11,570 nt of DNA from Lachnospiraceae bacterium. GTDB lineage: Bacteria; Bacillota; Clostridia; Lachnospirales; Lachnospiraceae. The DNA lies in NCBI GenBank assembly GCA_009774235.1, contig VSNJ01000133.1, forward strand, positions 1-11,570, given 5' to 3'. The notes under the pieces were generated by a model that was given only the letters and a program-made list of their open reading frames with translations, did not search any database and was not told the DNA's origin. The translations under genes were made by a program, and so were the position numbers. Shown here piece by piece: positions 8,001-11,570 of the stretch (its first letter is position 1; each line of letters starts with the position of its first letter).

Positions 8001-9120
8001 TAATACGGTTTTCTTTTTCAATGCATTCTTCCCTTTTTTTATCAGAACGCTTCTCATAATTTTCTATTTCTTTTTCATATTCTGCTGCCTGTCCTTCAAG
8101 TTTGTTTTCTTCTGCTTTTAACCTTGTAGCATCATTATTACTTAAAGAATCCCTCTCTTTTTCTAAAATAACATATTCCCGTTTTAAATTATCATACAGT
8201 TCCTTTTCTTTTTCTAATTCTTCTTTATTTCTTGTAATTCCTTCCTCAATGGCTTCTAATTCTTTTTGCTGTGTATTAAATTCTTTTACAGTTTTAAGGT
8301 ATGATTCCGCCCTGTTTAAAAGGACTGCTTTATTATACTGGTCATATACTTTTTCAATCTGTTTTGCTGCTTTTATACTTTCAGAAATGTTATCAAGATT
8401 AGTTTTAAGTGTATCCATATTTTCAATAGCTTCAGACATAGGGCGCAGGTCATCTTCTGATAATGTCTGCAAAGATTTGCTTAAAATATCATTAATTACA
8501 GAAGGCTTGAAATCTTTAGAAAGCTTTGGTGTACGCAGTTGTATTAATAAATCAAGCATTTCTTTATATTCTTCTATTGTTTCAAAACCAAATATTAATG
8601 AATTAACACAGCTTGCATATTCATTTTGTGAATCCATCACCCTGCCACCATCACCAATACGGTTTCTTAATTCTGTTTTAGAATATGCAATTTTATTCTG
8701 TACATCTTTATAAAGCCAGAAATCTATACCAATCCTTCTTCCATCTGTAATACAGAAATACCATGTTTCAAGCTTTTTATTCTTCCTTGCACGCATCCCC
8801 ATTCCAATTGTTATATATGTATCTGACTCCTGGCGTTTCAATTCCATATAAAGATATCCTGTGCGCTCTTCCCTGCTGTCATCTTCTTCAAGCAGGTAGT
8901 TCTCCATTTTCCTTGCCCTTGAGCCAAACGGGTCAAGACGCTCAGGCCGCATATTCCCATCTAATAAGAGTGGTATAAAGCTCTGCATTGTAACAGACTT
9001 TCCAGAACCATTAGAACCACGCAGAAGCATCCTTCCATCCAGGAATGAAAATTCCTGCTGGTCATAATACCAGAAATCAATTAATCCTGCCTTGTTAATA
9101 ATCCAGCTGCTGTTATTCAT
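5005..9120 (-). CDS. jetC: Wadjet JetC, MukB-like SMC ATPase (TIGR02680)
   Basis: JetC is the SMC-type ATPase motor of Wadjet, which dimerises and extrudes DNA loops using ATP. I start it at 9120 (MNNSSWIINKAGLIDFWYY, 1371 residues) rather than at the Met at 9162, because AAAGGGG lies 6 nt before the 9120 ATG and the family normally begins with this kind of segment. The upstream 14 residues read through the end of jetB. Walker A is GSNGSGKS at residues 35-42; the ABC signature FSGGEK is near residue 1265; Walker B LLISLDE has its D and E at about 1299-1300, followed by the D-loop AFAGVD. Glu/Lys-rich coiled-coil stretches are obvious at about 230-380 and 425-490, and others follow on both sides of a central less charged region (about 570-720). 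Length and motif layout match TIGR02680; all ATPase motifs are intact. Confidence 0.96.
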   Translation of the reverse strand: MNNSSWIINKAGLIDFWYYDQQEFSFLDGRMLLRGSNGSGKSVTMQSFIPLLLDGNMRPERLDPFGSRARKMENYLLEEDDSREERTGYLYMELKRQESDTYITIGMGMRARKNKKLETWYFCITDGRRIGIDFWLYKDVQNKIAYSKTELRNRIGDGGRVMDSQNEYASCVNSLIFGFETIEEYKEMLDLLIQLRTPKLSKDFKPSVINDILSKSLQTLSEDDLRPMSEAIENMDTLKTNLDNISESIKAAKQIEKVYDQYNKAVLLNRAESYLKTVKEFNTQQKELEAIEEGITRNKEELEKEKELYDNLKREYVILEKERDSLSNNDATRLKAEENKLEGQAAEYEKEIENYEKRSDKKREECIEKENRIKTQKDTNNTAWQDLDNTLVQMEETVEDIPFDEAFFFIEEIKSKKESRCDFNYHAKMLNKYIQKVEEGTSILRQEEEAKRHCDEALRELDLKQEERDKAEREWHQYDRQLIEQKSEITEAVYIWERGNTELHMEPLSLQEIAGFIDNYQYGMDYSRVSEILRSQKNKAYDILYTAERKLIQEKEPLTVQLAETEEELKTWEKSREPEPERSQEVVDNRKKLDEMGIKYIPFYKAVDFEESLSSEKADKLEAALYHMGILDALIVDADNRNKILGIEGNICDKYLFSDIEHVKPGIMEVIQVYNAKDDIILYQQISNVLSGIGYYSKDVQPSTWAGLEGHYRIGVLEGTTGTGYKAKYIGAAAKERYRSERIEELKKQIDVLEKQIKQIEWDILKNKEQQKTLQEEMDKFPDAEDLKIAAKDLWDSKSRLDTAKETAEQYRERLLKEEGKLKEIQLKVQEICVGAHMANRLDVFESALKGLKEYYNLLSEAGITYNKYWSGVGMLKTLEDSLEGLIEDRDEILYTLNQYNQRKARTLGELESVRQQLGLTNYNEIKERLDTCVKRLGEIPGERDRTASDIGFLENSIENDKEKMGRKQEQISNTEQLKNVEEQIFQMEYSLGYVMPDIFGRETNKPEDAEIRAKNVCNLLGGQDINKIQLDSIHGNLQTVFHEKKGLLAEYQLSIYNLFEEQRKVIGRQELIEKYGIPAFRPDIKTKYRGMPVSFKELVVKLNTDMEDLEKVLSAKDRELFEDILSNTISKKIRAKIYESKRWVEKMNSLMESMQTSSGLKLSLKWISKKTEKEGQLDTKELVNLLQSDTEILRQEDIDKMSSHFRSKIMDARKLASDTNTAMSFHMIMKDILDYRQWFEFQLYSQKTGEKKKELTDRVFFTFSGGEKAMSMYVPLFSAVVAKYAGANKDAPLLISLDEAFAGVDEMNIKDMFRLMVSLNLNFMINSQVLWGDYETVPGLAIYQLVRPENAKFVTVVPYIWNGKTRVLDV
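9113..9120 (-). other. 8-nt overlap of jetB stop and jetC start, with Shine-Dalgarno for jetC
   Basis: jetB ends in TAA at 9113-9115 while the jetC ATG begins at 9120, inside the last jetB codons. A purine-rich AAAGGGG lies 6 nt upstream of this ATG, within jetB. This decides the jetC start and suggests coupled translation, as expected for subunits of one complex. Confidence 0.8.
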
Positions 9121-10255
9121 CCTTTGCCCCTTTCTGGAGTTTAAAATTATCTGGATAGACACCTTTCATTTTACCAAGTGCTGGCTGGATATAGATATCT
9201 GTACCATTTGTGCCTGCCAGTTCCATTTCTTCCATATACTGCTTTACTATTGTTACAAATTCGTTCATTGTCATTTCCCTGTATTTTTTAGGAAAACCTT
9301 CCTGGTATTTTTCTTTACAATTTTCCAGAATCCTTATAAACTTCTGTACAGGCATAACTATCCTCTCATCTACAGGACAGTTTATTTCCCCGCTTTCAAG
9401 CATTTCACGTATAATACCGCCACATAGCAGCGTAATATCTGACAATGTATTTTCTTCTGGAAAACATCTTCCCATACGGCAGTCTTCACCTAAAACAAGA
9501 AATGCACTGTTTTTATGTATATGCAGGTTACAATCTGCCAGTCCTGAAAGTTCCCCCTGTATTATATTCCTGTAATTCTTTATATAAAGAAAATCTTCTT
9601 CTGTATCTTCTGTTTTATAAACCCCCATAGCCATAAGCAGTTTGCGGTAAACCCTCTGCCTGCGGATAATCCCTCTGTCCTCATCCATCCCAATCCACTC
9701 TTTATTCCCAAAATCCGAGGGACTTGTAAAGCCTGATATATCCATTGCAAAATTACGCATAAAATACCTGGATATTCCCGTATTTTCATATAACACTTCT
9801 GCTTCATTATCCTTTGAAAAATTCTCTTCGTTTCCATCATCTACTTTTAACATTCCACAATTTACACAGAACTTTAATACCTTTACAAAACACCTGCGGT
9901 TACGGTAAACAGTCCAGTCAATTTCATCTTCTCTCCACTGTCCTTGTACATATTCTGTTAAATCCGAAAGCACAAATTGTTCCTCTGCCTCTTTATCTTC
10001 AAGGAACATTAACACAAGGCATAAAAATATATATTCTGTCTTTTCTTTAAACTCTAATATGCCCATCCAGTTTTCTGGCTGGGCTGGTACTTTTTCAAGT
10101 TTAATAAGGTTTGGTGTTATAACAATATGGTATCCAAGCTTTTCATTCAAGAAATTCCTGTATTCCCCTAACTGGTCTTTTACTTGGTAATACAATTCTT
10201 TTTCCCTGCTTTTTACAATCCATCGTTTACTTAACAATATTTCTAATGCGTTCAT
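9113..10255 (-). CDS. jetB: Wadjet JetB, KITE/MukE-like subunit (TIGR02678/DUF2398)
   Basis: JetB is the winged-helix KITE (MukE-like) subunit that sits on the JetA kleisin in the Wadjet SMC complex. The 380-residue length matches the family. Recognisable stretches are the N-terminal ALEILLSKRWIVKSREKELY, a central basic segment YRNRRCFVKVLKFCVNCGML (about residues 138-158), ENTGISRYFMRNFAMDISGF, and RRQRVYRKLLMAMGVY, the last two highly typical of TIGR02678. The start at 10255 is supported by AAGGA eight nt upstream. It lies 26 nt after jetA, and its last codons overlap the start of jetC by 8 nt, so the two are probably translationally coupled. No frameshift or missing block is seen. Confidence 0.94.
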   Translation of the reverse strand: MNALEILLSKRWIVKSREKELYYQVKDQLGEYRNFLNEKLGYHIVITPNLIKLEKVPAQPENWMGILEFKEKTEYIFLCLVLMFLEDKEAEEQFVLSDLTEYVQGQWREDEIDWTVYRNRRCFVKVLKFCVNCGMLKVDDGNEENFSKDNEAEVLYENTGISRYFMRNFAMDISGFTSPSDFGNKEWIGMDEDRGIIRRQRVYRKLLMAMGVYKTEDTEEDFLYIKNYRNIIQGELSGLADCNLHIHKNSAFLVLGEDCRMGRCFPEENTLSDITLLCGGIIREMLESGEINCPVDERIVMPVQKFIRILENCKEKYQEGFPKKYREMTMNEFVTIVKQYMEEMELAGTNGTDIYIQPALGKMKGVYPDNFKLQKGAKDE

Positions 10256-10281
10256 TAATCCTGTCCTTTTGTAATTATAAT

Positions 10282-11570
10282 TTATTTAAAACATATTATA
10301 TATGCAGGCATTGTAAATTTCCCGTCCGTACATTCTACAACACAAGCCTGCCCTTCATGTTCTTCAATAAAATAATTTCTTCCATCTTCTGTCTTTGCAC
10401 TTCTGTCCTTTCTTTCAAGTGCTTTTGAGAGCCATGTTAAAAAAGTATCCCTGACAGATGGCTCAAGTACTGGAAGTCCTGCAAAATCCAGCCTGTCATC
10501 TTTTATATAGCTGTCTAAAAGTTTACGTTCCATTTCAATTCTTTCAATAGCAGCATGCTTTGCTGCTTCTTTCTCCTTTGTCCTGTCGATAATCCCCGTC
10601 CTCTGGGCTTTATCCCTGTATGTCCTGGTTCTTGGAGTAATTTCTACTATATGTGGCCTTTCTTCATACACACCACTGTTAATGCTCTCCGTTTCCCTTT
10701 CAATTTCACCTTTTAAATGCAGGCAGCTTTCAATTCCAAAAACATTAGAAGAAAGCCTGTGTGCCTCATTAATATTATTACAATTATTAAACATCTGGGC
10801 AACCTTATAATATTCTTCCCTGCGGTTTGCACCTGCATTTATCATTTCACTAATTCTTGTTGCATAACGTGTAATCTTACGTATAACATCATTTGTAACA
10901 TCAAAAACCCTGCCTGCTTCTGCTTCTTTTCCATTTCTGTTTACAAACCATTCTTCAATACTTTGCCATTGCCCTTCAAGATTTTCTTTAATAAGTTTTT
11001 CATCTGCTTCTGTATCCATCCTTGGGACTGACATTTCATATGCCAGGACTTTTTCTATTATTTTTACAATATTTTCTTCTGGAGTATTTTTTATATAATG
11101 TCCTATTATATCTACATTCTGCTGCAGGCTTTTTACAAAATTCCTTAAATATTCAATTAAGCTGTCTTTAAATACAAGAAATTCCCTTGTTTTCATTATT
11201 TCTTCTGCTTTTACACTGTCAAGTGTCCTCATATAATCATGGTAATTTTTATTAAGCCTGATAAAATCACTAGTTAAATCTTTCCACCAGCTGTAAATTT
11301 TTTCTTCTGGTTCTTCTAAAATATTGCCAAGACGGTGTACATTATGTCTGATACGCTCCAAAAGGCTTGGCTCTAATGAAGCACCTTCTACAAAAATATT
11401 TTCAAGATGGATAACCATTCTTTCAATTTCTATAGCATATGCTGAAAGCTGGTATCTGAATTTTTTATTTTTAAATTCTTCCAGTGTTGTTACTTTTCTT
11501 GTATCCTGCATTGTATCAAGATTACCCCATGAAACAAGGGTTGCTAAATCCTGCTGGCACTGTTCTATAG
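10282..11570 (-). CDS. jetA: Wadjet JetA, kleisin-like subunit (TIGR02677/DUF2397), N-terminus cut off by window edge
   Basis: JetA is the kleisin-like (MukF-like) subunit of the Wadjet SMC complex, which bridges the JetC heads and binds JetB. The frame stays open to the right edge. The Met at 11511 is internal, because codons 11512-11570 continue in frame and encode LATLVSWGNLDT just before it, and a WG-L stretch followed by DTRKVTTLEEF and FRYQLSAYAIEIER is characteristic of the DUF2397 family. About 428 residues are visible; the family is usually near 500, so roughly 60-70 are missing. The C-terminal part (LPVLEPSVRDTFLTWLSKAL, then a small beta-rich tail after residue ~370 of the visible Met-based frame) also fits the family. 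The stop is 26 nt before jetB. Family assignment is from recognised motifs and from gene order; the promoter and true start lie outside the window. Confidence 0.93.
   Translation of the reverse strand, partial: IEQCQQDLATLVSWGNLDTMQDTRKVTTLEEFKNKKFRYQLSAYAIEIERMVIHLENIFVEGASLEPSLLERIRHNVHRLGNILEEPEEKIYSWWKDLTSDFIRLNKNYHDYMRTLDSVKAEEIMKTREFLVFKDSLIEYLRNFVKSLQQNVDIIGHYIKNTPEENIVKIIEKVLAYEMSVPRMDTEADEKLIKENLEGQWQSIEEWFVNRNGKEAEAGRVFDVTNDVIRKITRYATRISEMINAGANRREEYYKVAQMFNNCNNINEAHRLSSNVFGIESCLHLKGEIERETESINSGVYEERPHIVEITPRTRTYRDKAQRTGIIDRTKEKEAAKHAAIERIEMERKLLDSYIKDDRLDFAGLPVLEPSVRDTFLTWLSKALERKDRSAKTEDGRNYFIEEHEGQACVVECTDGKFTMPAYIICFK

Noticed and set aside
8102..8713. Plus-strand open frame of 203 codons opposite jetC
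   Set aside because: Low-complexity Ser/Leu/Phe composition is the antisense image of the Glu/Lys-rich coiled coil of JetC.
9120..9162. Start of jetC at 9162
   Set aside because: The extra 14 residues overlap jetB further, show no family resemblance, and the strong AAAGGGG is placed for the ATG at 9120.
1..11570. CRISPR array
   Set aside because: No regularly spaced direct repeats of 20-40 bases are visible on either strand.

Overview
The window is AT-rich, and all convincing genes lie on the minus strand, packed with overlaps or short gaps and preceded by purine-rich Shine-Dalgarno sequences. This, together with the sigma/membrane-protein pair and the small zinc-phospholipase-like protein, suggests a low-GC Gram-positive bacterium of the Clostridia, perhaps Lachnospiraceae. 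That assignment is inference from style; no rRNA or marker gene is present.

Right part (3479-11570): a type I Wadjet anti-plasmid operon, read leftwards in the order jetA (runs off the right edge), jetB, jetC, jetD. By established knowledge of the family, JetA (kleisin-like), JetB (KITE/MukE-like) and JetC (MukB-like SMC ATPase) form an SMC motor. It extrudes DNA loops and senses small circular DNA, and the Toprim nuclease JetD cuts it. Walker A, ABC signature and Walker B of JetC and the Toprim acidic residues of JetD are visible. jetB and jetC overlap by 8 nt. jetC and jetD, however, are separated by about 200 nt that can fold, on either strand, into a four-way junction with no unpaired base at the junction (4875-4998). 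An intrinsic terminator follows jetD at 3332-3360.

Middle part (1541-3132): a sigma-70-family (ECF-type) sigma factor overlapping by 4 nt with a single-pass membrane protein, probably its regulator. An ECF-like promoter and a perfect 12-bp-arm inverted repeat lie upstream. A zinc-dependent phospholipase C-like protein follows (808-1473), with its own sigma-A-like promoter.

Left part (1-807): no intact gene. A 237-bp palindromic element (571-807) flanked by CTAG looks like a miniature inverted-repeat transposable element inserted exactly at the stop codon of the phospholipase-like gene. Beyond it are a possible decayed small membrane-peptide gene (386-548) and an intrinsic terminator (353-383). 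Positions 1-350 hold nothing I can support.

The main system, Wadjet type I, is already described. The least explained structures are the four-way-junction element inside the operon and the MITE-like palindrome.
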